The position numbers and the translations under genes were made by a program. Under the pieces are notes generated by a model. It saw only the letters and a list, made by a program, of their open reading frames with translations, searched no databases and was not told the DNA's origin. A stretch of 64,000 nt of DNA from Chitinophaga eiseniae (GTDB lineage: Bacteria > Bacteroidota > Bacteroidia > Chitinophagales > Chitinophagaceae): assembly GCF_012641265.1 (NCBI RefSeq), contig NZ_JABAHZ010000001.1, forward strand, positions 1,807,446 to 1,871,445, read 5' to 3'. Shown here one piece after another: positions 27,168 through 36,029 of this stretch; positions within the stretch are counted from its first letter, which is position 1, and each line of letters begins with the position of its first letter.

Positions 27168-27185
27168 GAATGCGCGGCCGCATTC
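27168..27185. terminator. Weak hairpin between convergent genes
   Basis: GAATGCG at 27168-27174 pairs with 27179-27185 around a 4-nt loop. There is no T-run, so termination here is doubtful. Confidence 0.3.
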
Positions 27186-27207
27186 GGCGTAATCATCTTC
27201 CGGCTGT

Positions 27208-28170
27208 TTATTTCAACAACCCTCCCGGCGTAGTCCCGAACTTCTTCTTGAAGGCACGGTGAAAATGTTGCGGATGCGTATACCCCAGCCCGTAGGCAAT
27301 CTCGGAAATATTATGGTCGCCCTGCAGTATTTGCTGCCTGGCCGCTTCCAGCCTTTCATTATTGACGAAGGTAAACACACTTTGGTTAAACAGTAACCGG
27401 AAGCCCTTCTTCAGCTTAAATTCATTGAGACCACAAATCCTCGACAGCTCTCCCAGGGTAGGCGGAAAAGCCAGGTGTTCAAGCAGGTATTGGCGTGCCT
27501 GGTGCAACCGTTCTTTGTCGCCGGTACGCAATCCCTCCCCCGGATGAGGTGTACGGGAAGGCAACAGGGCTTCGCATTGCAGGTAGAAAAGTTGCAGTAC
27601 CTGCGTTTCAAAATGCAAACGCCGGAGGCCTTGCGGAACAGGGCTCTCCCATACCTGCCCGAGCGCCTGCTGTAACCGGGGACTGAAGTGAGGCGTGGGT
27701 GCATGCATTACAAAAGGTATCCCCTTTTCTATTTTGGTCACCAGGTGCTGCAACTCCGGCGCATAATTGTTGATCAGCCCTATCATCTTTTCCTGGCCGA
27801 TATAAATACCCAGGTTACGAAATCCCTGCCCACCGGCCAGCTCATTCTTTTCCCAGGACCGGGGATTAAACAACAGGTTGGAATAACCCTGTCTGAATAG
27901 CTGGCGGTCGATCAGCCCCTCATGTGTTTGACATAATTGCCCCGCTATAACAAAATTAAGCTCCACAAAAGCCTGTTCGTTGTAATGCTGCCAGGAGAAT
28001 TCTGGTGGTCCTGCTATTACTTTCCCATCGGCAATGGCCATCTCATCGCAGAGCACGAACTTACCGGCGCCGTTTATCCCAGGCATCGGCAGACTGTACT
28101 CATGCACTTCCCCCTGGGGAATCTGGAAGATATCATTGAAGGCAACGCTATGGGCAGTAGAGGATTCCAT
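27208..28170 (-). CDS. AraC family transcriptional regulator (PchR-like)
   Basis: A 320-residue protein. The last 100 residues form the AraC double helix-turn-helix (LGELSRICGLNEFKLKKGFR, then ISEIAYGLGYTHPQHFHRAF and KKKFGTTPGGLL). The N-terminal domain has NFVIAGQLCQTHEG and RSWEKNELAGG, reminiscent of siderophore-type regulators of the PchR/YbtA group. It is divergent from the FAD monooxygenase gene, so it may regulate it; the 218-bp gap has no obvious repeat. Confidence 0.85.
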   Translation of the reverse strand: MESSTAHSVAFNDIFQIPQGEVHEYSLPMPGINGAGKFVLCDEMAIADGKVIAGPPEFSWQHYNEQAFVELNFVIAGQLCQTHEGLIDRQLFRQGYSNLLFNPRSWEKNELAGGQGFRNLGIYIGQEKMIGLINNYAPELQHLVTKIEKGIPFVMHAPTPHFSPRLQQALGQVWESPVPQGLRRLHFETQVLQLFYLQCEALLPSRTPHPGEGLRTGDKERLHQARQYLLEHLAFPPTLGELSRICGLNEFKLKKGFRLLFNQSVFTFVNNERLEAARQQILQGDHNISEIAYGLGYTHPQHFHRAFKKKFGTTPGGLLK

Positions 28171-28388
28171 GAGTACAAATGTAGCCGGAAACGGCTATTA
28201 AAAGGGTATTTATTTTCGTCTTATCTATCATCATCTTATTAAAATGAAATAAATAATTATTTGTAAATACGATTCTATCCTTATTTCCCCTGCCTCCGGG
28301 GAAGTACTTCAAAAATGGTACTTATTTATCCGTTTTGTGCACTCGTCCGTCCCACTCAACCGGGAATTTTGTCCTAAATATTTTATTC

Positions 28389-30035
28389 ATGACAACATCC
28401 ACTCAACAACATGTGCCGGTATTGATAGCCGGTGGTGGGGTAACCGGTCTTTCCGCCGCTTTATTTCTTTTACAACAGGGTATCCAGCCCTTGCTGGTAG
28501 AGCGCCATCGCGGCACTTCCATCCATCCCCGTGCCCGGGGATTTGATATTCGTACCATGGAATTATTCCGGGAGCTGGGCCTCAGCGAAAGCTTACGTGA
28601 GGCGGGCAAAGCATTGGGGCCGGCCTGGGGCGTACTGCGTGCCAACACGCTGGCAGAAGCCCTGGCGCCTATACAAGCAAGGGAAGGCGGCCAGATCACT
28701 TACCCCAGTCAACTGAAAGGACTGGAAAGCCTGGCGGCGCTCAGTCCTGAAACAGGCGCCCGCTGCACGCAGGACCTGGCAGAACCCATACTGCGGGCGG
28801 CGGCAGAGGAACGGGGCGCCGACCTGCGGTTTTATACCGAGATGATTTCCTTTTCGCAGGAGGAAAACTTGATAACGGCTGTGTTGCTCAACCGGGAAAC
28901 CGGCGCCACCACTACCGTTACGGCCGATTACCTCGTAGCAGCCGATGGCGCCAATAGCCCCATCCGGCAGCAATTGCAATTGCCTACCACCGGCCCCGGT
29001 GTACTGGCGCACTTTCTCAATATCTATTTTGAAGCCGACATGGCGGAGCTGGTGCGCAACCGGGAGTTCAGTCTCTGTATCATTGATACACCCGGCTTAA
29101 CCGGTTTTGTCTCTGCTATCAACAACAGCGATCGTTGGGCATACCAGCTGCGCTACTATCCTGATAAAGGCGAAAAAGCAACTGACTATACCACAGCGCG
29201 GCTCCTCGATATATTGCATGCTGCTTTAGGCATGCCGGAACTACCTATACGGATTATCAGCGTGCTCCCCTGGGAGATGACTGCCCGCGTGACCGATACC
29301 ATGCAATGCGGCCGTATTTTCCTCGCCGGCGATGCAGCCCATGTGATGACACCCTACGGCGGCAAAGGCGCCAATACCGGCGTTCAGGACGCGCAAAACC
29401 TTGCCTGGAAGATAGCTGCTGTGTTAAAAGGACACGCCACCCCGGCCCTGCTGGAATCGTATACTATCGAAAGGCAGCCCATAGGACTTTTCAACACCCT
29501 GCGTTCCGCCACCCTGGCCGATGAACAGGGAATACTAAAAGACCAGGAAATCATGCTGCGGCAGCCGGCTGGGCTATTGAAAACGTCAAAAGAAACAGCT
29601 GGCGAAACGCAGAAAAATATGGAGGTTACCCAAAATGTAAGGACGTTGATCGGTATTCCCGACTATCAATATCCTGTTAAGGTAATTTCTGAATGCCCCC
29701 TCCTTCCGCCAGATAAAGTATTCTATGGCCTTCCAGGTACGCGGGTGCCACACCTGTGGATGGATGCAGCCCGCACAGTGTCCACCCTCGACTTGTTAAA
29801 GGGGCAATTCACATTATTTGTACATGGTGATGCCACACCTTGGCAGACGGCATTAAATGAACATGATCTTTTCGTACAGGTATACCCGTTAGCCTGTGAT
29901 TTGATAACACAATGGGAAGCAACTACCGGTGCCGTATCCGGCGATGCCCTGCTGGTAAGGCCGGATGGGTTTGTAGCCTGGAGGGGGAGTATGGAGAAAG
30001 ATGTACAGTTACCGCTGGCGGCTTTGTTATCCTAA
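28389..30035 (+). CDS. FAD-dependent aromatic monooxygenase (PheA/TfdB type)
   Basis: A 548-residue flavoprotein hydroxylase. It shows the FAD fingerprint VLIAGGGVTGLSAALFLLQQ, the DG motif YLVAADGANSPIRQQL, and the GD motif RIFLAGDAAHVMTPYGGKGA followed by NTGVQDAQNLAWK. The C-terminal thioredoxin-like domain of this class is present (LLKGQFTLFVHGD). It hydroxylates an aromatic or polyketide-like substrate using NAD(P)H and O2; the substrate is not deducible. The ATG at 28389 starts the FAD domain, so upstream frame codons are rejected. It is convergent with the MFS gene, only 8 bp apart. Confidence 0.88.
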   Translation: MTTSTQQHVPVLIAGGGVTGLSAALFLLQQGIQPLLVERHRGTSIHPRARGFDIRTMELFRELGLSESLREAGKALGPAWGVLRANTLAEALAPIQAREGGQITYPSQLKGLESLAALSPETGARCTQDLAEPILRAAAEERGADLRFYTEMISFSQEENLITAVLLNRETGATTTVTADYLVAADGANSPIRQQLQLPTTGPGVLAHFLNIYFEADMAELVRNREFSLCIIDTPGLTGFVSAINNSDRWAYQLRYYPDKGEKATDYTTARLLDILHAALGMPELPIRIISVLPWEMTARVTDTMQCGRIFLAGDAAHVMTPYGGKGANTGVQDAQNLAWKIAAVLKGHATPALLESYTIERQPIGLFNTLRSATLADEQGILKDQEIMLRQPAGLLKTSKETAGETQKNMEVTQNVRTLIGIPDYQYPVKVISECPLLPPDKVFYGLPGTRVPHLWMDAARTVSTLDLLKGQFTLFVHGDATPWQTALNEHDLFVQVYPLACDLITQWEATTGAVSGDALLVRPDGFVAWRGSMEKDVQLPLAALLS

Positions 30036-30043
30036 ATGATTTC

Positions 30044-31267
30044 CTATTCTTTACAATCACTTGTACGAGGAGTCAGGCATAATAACAACATAACAATTGC
30101 TGCCACGATAACAAGTGATATCAGTGCGAAATCACGTCCTAAATGTCCCGCGTCGGTAGACCGTCCCAGGAAATCGGTGATCACTGCTCCGGAAAATACG
30201 CCTCCCATGTTCATGAGTCCATAGGCAGTGGCCCTGCTCTTGGGAGGCACAAACTGGCAGAGGATGGGCATATTGTTGGCATCGAACATGCCAAAGCCTA
30301 CGCCAAAACAGAAGGCTGCTGCTACCAGGAAAACGGGGGCATTGCCCAGCCCCAGGAACAGCAACGCGGGCACGGTGAGGCTCAAACCAATGGCACTGGT
30401 ATAAATACGGCCTTTCAGGTTACGCTGTACCCAGTGGTCCGACAACGACCCGCCTATCACCACGCCAATAAAACAGGAAATGGCGGTAGAAATAGTGGCC
30501 AATGGTCCGGCTTCATTCATGGGCACCTGCAATGATCCGGAGAACAGCGTGGGCAGCCAGTTTTTAATTGCCCACCCCGGGATGCTGGGGATAGAAAAAT
30601 ACAGGAAGATAATCCAGAAAGGCAGGAGCGACAACACACCTTTTATTCCACGGAAGAACGGCGTCTTTTGGCGTGGCACTCCAGGATCGTCTGCCGGCCG
30701 GTGTTCGCGAAGGAACAGGATCAGCACCAGCGAATAGGCGATGCCGATCAGGCCAAACCAATGGAATGTTTGCTGCCAGGAAAATGCGGCGGCGATGGTA
30801 GCGCCAAAGCCTCCCAACGCCTGTCCCATATATAGCCCGGTCATATGAATGCCCACTGCCAGCGACCGTGTTCGCGTGTTGTGATAGTCAGCGATCAGTG
30901 ATAACCCGGCGGGAATATATAGTGCCTCGCTGATCCCCATGATGGCCCGCAGCCAATACAGCTGGTCGAAACTGGTAGCATATCCCATCAGCAAAGTAAC
31001 GGCGGACCATACGAATAAACTGCCTACAATGAGGAACTTTCGATTAACCCTGTCGGCAATAATGCCCGACACGGGCGACATCAGTCCGTAGATCCAGAGG
31101 AAGATCGCCATCAGCCTGCCGAAGTTGGTAGCGCTTTCCAGCGCTGGCAGCTGTTGCTGGATGGCCGGCCGCATGGTAGCCAGCATCTGCCTGTCGAGAT
31201 AGTTCAGCAATGCTACAAACCACAACAATGCCACTACGATCCATGGATAATACTTGCCGTTCTTCAT
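30044..31267 (-). CDS. MFS transporter of the sialic acid locus
   Basis: A 407-residue, 12-helix major facilitator with the ACS-type signature LLNYLDRQMLATMRPAIQ and the loop motif GIIADRVNRKF. Within the sialic acid locus it probably moves N-acetylneuraminate or its product across the inner membrane, in the role of NanT. It lies 26 bp downstream of the nanM-like gene and is last in the operon. Confidence 0.8.
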   Translation of the reverse strand: MKNGKYYPWIVVALLWFVALLNYLDRQMLATMRPAIQQQLPALESATNFGRLMAIFLWIYGLMSPVSGIIADRVNRKFLIVGSLFVWSAVTLLMGYATSFDQLYWLRAIMGISEALYIPAGLSLIADYHNTRTRSLAVGIHMTGLYMGQALGGFGATIAAAFSWQQTFHWFGLIGIAYSLVLILFLREHRPADDPGVPRQKTPFFRGIKGVLSLLPFWIIFLYFSIPSIPGWAIKNWLPTLFSGSLQVPMNEAGPLATISTAISCFIGVVIGGSLSDHWVQRNLKGRIYTSAIGLSLTVPALLFLGLGNAPVFLVAAAFCFGVGFGMFDANNMPILCQFVPPKSRATAYGLMNMGGVFSGAVITDFLGRSTDAGHLGRDFALISLVIVAAIVMLLLCLTPRTSDCKE

Positions 31268-31293
31268 AACCTTTGATGGTGTGTTGAGTGATA

Positions 31294-32409
31294 TCAGTGC
31301 AATATTTTGGTGGCTGTTAATACATGCGGCGTCCGGGTGCCGGGCCTCACCTCTCCTCCCGGCAATACCAGCCTGCCATTCCAGTCGACCAGCGTAGTAG
31401 TAACCGGCGCCCAGTAGCTGCCATTAGGATTCGCAGGCGCGTCGGCGTTATGCTTTGTTATCATGCTGCCTTGTAGTTCCCAGCGATCACTCACGGTATT
31501 ATAAGACAGGATGGCATCAGAAAAACCGGGATGGTGTTCCCGCAGCTCCGCAGCCTGGTCGGCATGCCTACCATCATCCCCTCCAAAAATGGTGAGCTGA
31601 TGAGCGGCTGTTTCCCAGGCGGGCGTGGGCGCGGCCACCACAGGTGCGGGCAAGTCGCTCACCCGCTTCCAGCCGCCGGCTGGCTGATAACGATAAGCAT
31701 CGCTCAGGTATTTTCGTTTGCCATGTTCCAGCGCGGTACCGCTAAAGAGGTAAAAATCCTCCCCCTCGGTTCCTGCCACAGCCAGCATGCGCGCCGGGCC
31801 GGGCCAGGATGGTAATTGCTGCCAGCGGGGAAATGTATCTAACTGGGAAAGATCCAGCATATAAAAATCATTCACCGCAGCCTGATCAGCAGGAGCATGT
31901 AGTCCACCGGCAACGTATACACGATTTTTGGTCATAGCCCCGCAAGTATTGGCCAGTGGCGCGGGCAGCGCCGGTAAAGTATCCGTTACGATAGTCCCAT
32001 TCTGCCAGCAGAGCCGGAATACATCGGGATAATGTCCATCGGCATTACTGCCCCCGATGCAGATCAGTCCCTTCCCGTCGGAAACGGAAACACCATAACC
32101 CAGTGGCCGTGGCAGCTTACCGGCCAGCTGCCACTTTCCACCGGGTTTATCCAATATAAAGATATGATCGTACCAGGTTTTCTTTCCTCCATTCCAGGGC
32201 GTACCACCATGGGGAAAATTGCTACCGCCGGCCACTATCAACACACCGTTAGATGTGCCGGCAAAGGAGCCCGCAAATCCTGTAGGGTCGGGAATCGGCG
32301 GCAGGGTATCCCATTGTAGCGGGAGCTCCATTGCTCCCGCCCCTGGGTTGCTACAGTTTTCGTTCATCAAAAAAGATAAAGCCATTATTATAAAAAAATA
32401 TTTGTGCAT
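31294..32409 (-). CDS. nanM: N-acetylneuraminate epimerase (mutarotase), kelch type
   Basis: A 371-residue kelch beta-propeller. It has an N-terminal signal, then the family opening LPPIPDPTGFAGSFAG, and repeated kelch motifs such as VLIVAGGSNFPHGG, LICIGGSNADG, RVYVAGGLHAP and LTIFGGDDG, ending in RLVLPGGEVRPGTRTP. NanM converts alpha- to beta-N-acetylneuraminate in the periplasm. It lies 9 bp downstream of nanA. Confidence 0.88.
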   Translation of the reverse strand: MHKYFFIIMALSFLMNENCSNPGAGAMELPLQWDTLPPIPDPTGFAGSFAGTSNGVLIVAGGSNFPHGGTPWNGGKKTWYDHIFILDKPGGKWQLAGKLPRPLGYGVSVSDGKGLICIGGSNADGHYPDVFRLCWQNGTIVTDTLPALPAPLANTCGAMTKNRVYVAGGLHAPADQAAVNDFYMLDLSQLDTFPRWQQLPSWPGPARMLAVAGTEGEDFYLFSGTALEHGKRKYLSDAYRYQPAGGWKRVSDLPAPVVAAPTPAWETAAHQLTIFGGDDGRHADQAAELREHHPGFSDAILSYNTVSDRWELQGSMITKHNADAPANPNGSYWAPVTTTLVDWNGRLVLPGGEVRPGTRTPHVLTATKILH

Positions 32410-32418
32410 GCTTTCCGC

Positions 32419-33336
32419 TTATGTTGTGGTTACATTTTCCAACACTTTAGCAAAACCAATTTCCCGGAGATAGCTGTCAATTTCCTCCACCTGTGCGCAA
32501 CCAAGTGCCTGCAATGGCAGGCGGCAAGGTCCCAGGTCTCTACCCAGCAGTTTCATAATGGCCTTTTGCGCAGGGATAGGCGAATGCCATCCCAGGCATT
32601 GAATCATTTTTACCGCCTGGTATTGCAGCTCCCTGGCCGCAGCGATATCGCCTTTATTGAAAAGCTCCATGACCCGCAGGTACAAAGGCGCCGCAAAGGT
32701 ATAAGTACTACCAATGGCTCCTTTTGCTCCTACCGACAGTGCTGGCAGCAACAGCTCATCATAACCAAAAAGGATATCGAACTTACCGTCTTTATAATTT
32801 AAGCAGGCCTGGTACTCATGCAGTGTGGCGGCCGTATACTTGATACCGGCCAGGTTGGGTATCCGCGATTCTCCCAGCTGCAGGAATTCCAGCGGGTTTA
32901 CCGCCACCCCGGTGATAGCAGGAATATGGTAGTAATAGAATGGCAGCGATGGTGCAGCCGCAGCAATTTCCGCCATGCAATCCACCATGATGCGGGCGGA
33001 ACCTGGTTTAAAGTAAAACGCCGACACGGCCGAAATAGCATCGGCACCTGCCTGCTGTGCATGCGCCGCCAGCCTGCGCGCCTCCACAATGGACGCATGT
33101 CCCACATGCACCATTACCAGGCAACGTTTATTTACTGCCTTCACATAGGCGTCAACGATAGCCATACGTTCTTCGGTAGTCAGGTTGGGCCCTTCCCCGT
33201 TGGTACCGCAGATAAATACGCCTTTGATACCCTGGCTAACCAGGCTATCGACGAGGCCTGGTACCAGCGAAAGGTTAAGAGAACCATCTTCATTAAATGT
33301 GCTGAACGTAGCAGCGATCAATCCTTGTACTCTCAT
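32419..33336 (-). CDS. nanA: N-acetylneuraminate lyase
   Basis: A 305-residue DHDPS/NAL-type TIM barrel. The carboxylate-binding loop GTNGEGPNLT (44-53), the tyrosine of YYYHIP (Tyr136) and the Schiff-base lysine in LAGIKYT (Lys166) are all present. It cleaves N-acetylneuraminate to pyruvate and N-acetylmannosamine. It is embedded between the sialidase and the nanM gene with 9-10-bp gaps. Confidence 0.92.
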   Translation of the reverse strand: MRVQGLIAATFSTFNEDGSLNLSLVPGLVDSLVSQGIKGVFICGTNGEGPNLTTEERMAIVDAYVKAVNKRCLVMVHVGHASIVEARRLAAHAQQAGADAISAVSAFYFKPGSARIMVDCMAEIAAAAPSLPFYYYHIPAITGVAVNPLEFLQLGESRIPNLAGIKYTAATLHEYQACLNYKDGKFDILFGYDELLLPALSVGAKGAIGSTYTFAAPLYLRVMELFNKGDIAAARELQYQAVKMIQCLGWHSPIPAQKAIMKLLGRDLGPCRLPLQALGCAQVEEIDSYLREIGFAKVLENVTTT

Positions 33337-33346
33337 GGGTTATTAC

Positions 33347-34516
33347 TTATTTTTTGCTTGTTTGCTGCAGCCACGTCGTATTGAATTTCTTTAATACCAG
33401 GCTATAGTTGAATCCTTTGTTTTGTTGTGTATTTGTTTCATAAAGACAGTATATCGTACCATCCGAACCGGCGGCCATATCGCTGTAGCCAGCAGGCCCA
33501 CTGTCCAGCACCTGGTGTACGTTCCAGGTATTACCCTCATCAAACGATACGCTGGCAGTGAGGTTGGCACGCGGCTGTTTTTCTATATTCCTACTGTCGG
33601 GATTAACAAAAACCAGTGCCGGCTTACCCTCCGGACGCCAGTCCTTTACACGCACAATGCTGGCCATGCAGGTGGGGTCAAACAACGCTGACTCATACCG
33701 CACCGGGCTCCAGCCGGAAATGCCATCTTTGCTTTCGCTGAATGCACGGCGTTTCACGGGAGCAGGGTTACGCATACTCAACAACACGCGCTGATCCGAT
33801 AACTCCACCGGCTGACTTTCACTCGGATTGGGCATGCGGGCAGAAGAATCGGCCACAATAGCGCCGCTGTGCCAGGTTTTCCCGTGATCATCACTGTAAA
33901 TGGTGGCCACACAGGAAGGACCATGACTTCTCCTGGGCGTGAGCCTGCGGGAATTGGCCAACCAAACAGCCGCCAGTAACCGGCCAGAGCTCAGTTGTAT
34001 ACCGTGGCCTGGACCGGGGGCCAACACATTCCAGTTGTATGCCGGTTTAAACTGATCGTATACGGCGGTGATGTTTTCCGGCTGCGACCAGGTTTTCCCG
34101 TCATCTTCTGACCGGATGTACCATGCGTCTTTGTAATCTTTCTGGTACAACAGGTGTACCACGCCCTTGTCGTCGACAATCGGCGTGGGATTTCCTGCCG
34201 GGCCCTTGCGGCAAGTATCGAGTATATGGATCTCGCTCCAGGTCTTTCCCCCATCGGTACTGCGGCGCATCACCAGGTTCATATTTGCCCAATCGCTGGC
34301 AGTCCCTATCCTTGCTTCACAAAAGGCCAGGAGGGTTTGCTTCGGCGTCAGCACAAGGGCAGGAATCCTCATGGATGCGTATTGGCTATCCGGCTCAAAT
34401 ACAACGTGTGATTCATTAATGATATGATCCGCAGCGGTGCGGGTAGTACGGCAACCGCCTACTATAGCAGCGGCGACGATCATCAAAAAGAACCACCTGA
34501 TCTTTACTATTTTCAT
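33347..34516 (-). CDS. nanH: Lipoprotein exo-alpha-sialidase (GH33-like)
   Basis: A 389-residue lipoprotein (lipobox VGGC near residue 20). It has the RIP motif of sialidases (SMRIPALVL), four Asp-box repeats (RSTDGGKTWSE, RSEDDGKTWSQ, YSDDHGKTWHS, SFDEGNTWNV) and the six-bladed propeller spacing between them. It removes terminal sialic acid from glycans at the cell surface. The ATG at 34516 follows the SusD stop by 16 bp; an in-frame codon at 34546 overlapping susD is rejected. Confidence 0.88.
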   Translation of the reverse strand: MKIVKIRWFFLMIVAAAIVGGCRTTRTAADHIINESHVVFEPDSQYASMRIPALVLTPKQTLLAFCEARIGTASDWANMNLVMRRSTDGGKTWSEIHILDTCRKGPAGNPTPIVDDKGVVHLLYQKDYKDAWYIRSEDDGKTWSQPENITAVYDQFKPAYNWNVLAPGPGHGIQLSSGRLLAAVWLANSRRLTPRRSHGPSCVATIYSDDHGKTWHSGAIVADSSARMPNPSESQPVELSDQRVLLSMRNPAPVKRRAFSESKDGISGWSPVRYESALFDPTCMASIVRVKDWRPEGKPALVFVNPDSRNIEKQPRANLTASVSFDEGNTWNVHQVLDSGPAGYSDMAAGSDGTIYCLYETNTQQNKGFNYSLVLKKFNTTWLQQTSKK

Positions 34517-34532
34517 CTTGGCGTGATTAATA

Positions 34533-35999
34533 TTATTTATAACCATCTGTTTGTGTCATATCCGGGTTGTTGGCCAATACAGTGGTATTCACCGGCCAGA
34601 ACAACGGCGTGGTTTTACCTTTCAGATTGGGCACGTAGTTGTATACATCCATGATGCCTGCTTTATGAAAGCGCACGAGATCAAACCAGCGTTTGTTCTC
34701 AAAGAACAGTTCGCGGCCACGCTCATCCAGGATCTCCTTCTCCAGCGCAGTTTTCGTCATATCGCCTGCATATGCCGCTATACCTGCTCTTAATTTTACA
34801 TTATCCAGGTATTTTTTACTGTTATTTACGTCATCCAGCGCAGCATAGGCTTCTGCCTTCAACAAGTACAGATCGGCCAGGCGATAGATGATCAGGTCGT
34901 TATCAGCATATCGATCATCTGCATATACCGTTCCGGGATACCTGGTGATCCAGCTGATTTTTGGACCCGAAGCGTACATATCAGCGATCCAGGTGTAAGG
35001 AATGCGCTTGTCGGCCGGGCTGGTAAACAACGATTTCGACAAGGGACTGATCTGGTATGCACCCTGACCATTGGTCGAATTTTTCACATATGGAATCTGT
35101 TCCTTGTTAGTAGCCCCTTCCAGTACATCTTTAAAAGGTAAAGCATTCTTCGCATAGTTGCCACCGGGTGTTTCATCTTTATTGTAATAAGCAGCTATCA
35201 GTACTTCACTGTTGGCCGCAGCCCGCACGCCAGTTACTTTGGCAAAATCTGCCTGGAGTGATACGCCGGTACTTTCTGCTTCTGTGATCGCTGCCACTGC
35301 AGCCTGCAAATCTGCTGGTCCGCCACCGGCCACCCTGGCCTTCCACAACAAAGCATCGGCTTTCATGGCCATCACACTGCCATAGGCAAACCGGTATTTG
35401 GAAGGATAGCTTGTTTTCGAAAAGTCAGTCATCCCTGTAAACTGCGCGGTAGCTGCATCCAGGTCGCTGAGCACCTGCGCGATCACTTCAGATGCACTGG
35501 CCCGTTTATGCAACACTACCTGCTCATCTGTGATGGCTTCCAACACAATGGGCACGCTACCGAATACACGCAGCAGGTGAAAATAAAAATAAGCGCGCAG
35601 GGCCAGCGTTTCACCCACTATCTTCTTTTTCAGATCTGGGCTGGAAGCAAAAGCAAAGCCCTGGATCTTCTCCAGCAGGAGGTTACAGTGACCAATGCCA
35701 CGGTACCATTCGGAATAATTAACCGCACCGGAGGAGGGCGACAGTGTTTGCGACCAGGCCACCGTGAAGCGGGAGTTGGTAGCAGAAATCAGCTCCTCGC
35801 TCCTTTCAGTACCATAGGTAACGTTGTTGGCTATACTACGCATCACCGTGTAGACCCCTACTACATTTGGCTCAAAGTCGCCTTCACTGCGGAAAAACAC
35901 CTGGTCGGTAATCTGCGATTGCGGCTTTACTTCCAGTAGTTTGTCGCAGCTAGTCAACAGCAATGCCAGGAAAATTATATAACAGCTCGTCTTTTTCAT
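34533..35999 (-). CDS. SusD family lipoprotein of the sialic acid locus (NanU-like)
   Basis: A 488-residue SusD/RagB lipoprotein (MKKTSCYIIFLALLLTSC). It shows SusD landmarks: VGETLALRAYFYFHLLRVFG followed by SVPIVLE, and the C-terminal LDERGRELFFENKRWFDLVR. It is expected to bind sialic acid at the surface, as NanU does in Tannerella and Bacteroides; the ligand is inferred from the operon. It is 30 bp downstream of susC. Confidence 0.9.
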   Translation of the reverse strand: MKKTSCYIIFLALLLTSCDKLLEVKPQSQITDQVFFRSEGDFEPNVVGVYTVMRSIANNVTYGTERSEELISATNSRFTVAWSQTLSPSSGAVNYSEWYRGIGHCNLLLEKIQGFAFASSPDLKKKIVGETLALRAYFYFHLLRVFGSVPIVLEAITDEQVVLHKRASASEVIAQVLSDLDAATAQFTGMTDFSKTSYPSKYRFAYGSVMAMKADALLWKARVAGGGPADLQAAVAAITEAESTGVSLQADFAKVTGVRAAANSEVLIAAYYNKDETPGGNYAKNALPFKDVLEGATNKEQIPYVKNSTNGQGAYQISPLSKSLFTSPADKRIPYTWIADMYASGPKISWITRYPGTVYADDRYADNDLIIYRLADLYLLKAEAYAALDDVNNSKKYLDNVKLRAGIAAYAGDMTKTALEKEILDERGRELFFENKRWFDLVRFHKAGIMDVYNYVPNLKGKTTPLFWPVNTTVLANNPDMTQTDGYK

Positions 36000-36029
36000 A
36001 CGTCAAGTTTTTAGATGATAGGAACGGCA

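Noticed and set aside
30114..31301. Exact 14-bp direct repeat AGTGATATCAGTGC at both ends of the MFS gene (30114-30127 and 31288-31301)
   Set aside because: One copy is inside coding sequence and matches of this length are expected several times by chance in 64 kb; no insertion element borders.
32818..33384. 188-codon plus-strand frame opposite nanA
   Set aside because: Antisense shadow; NanA motifs on the minus strand are decisive.
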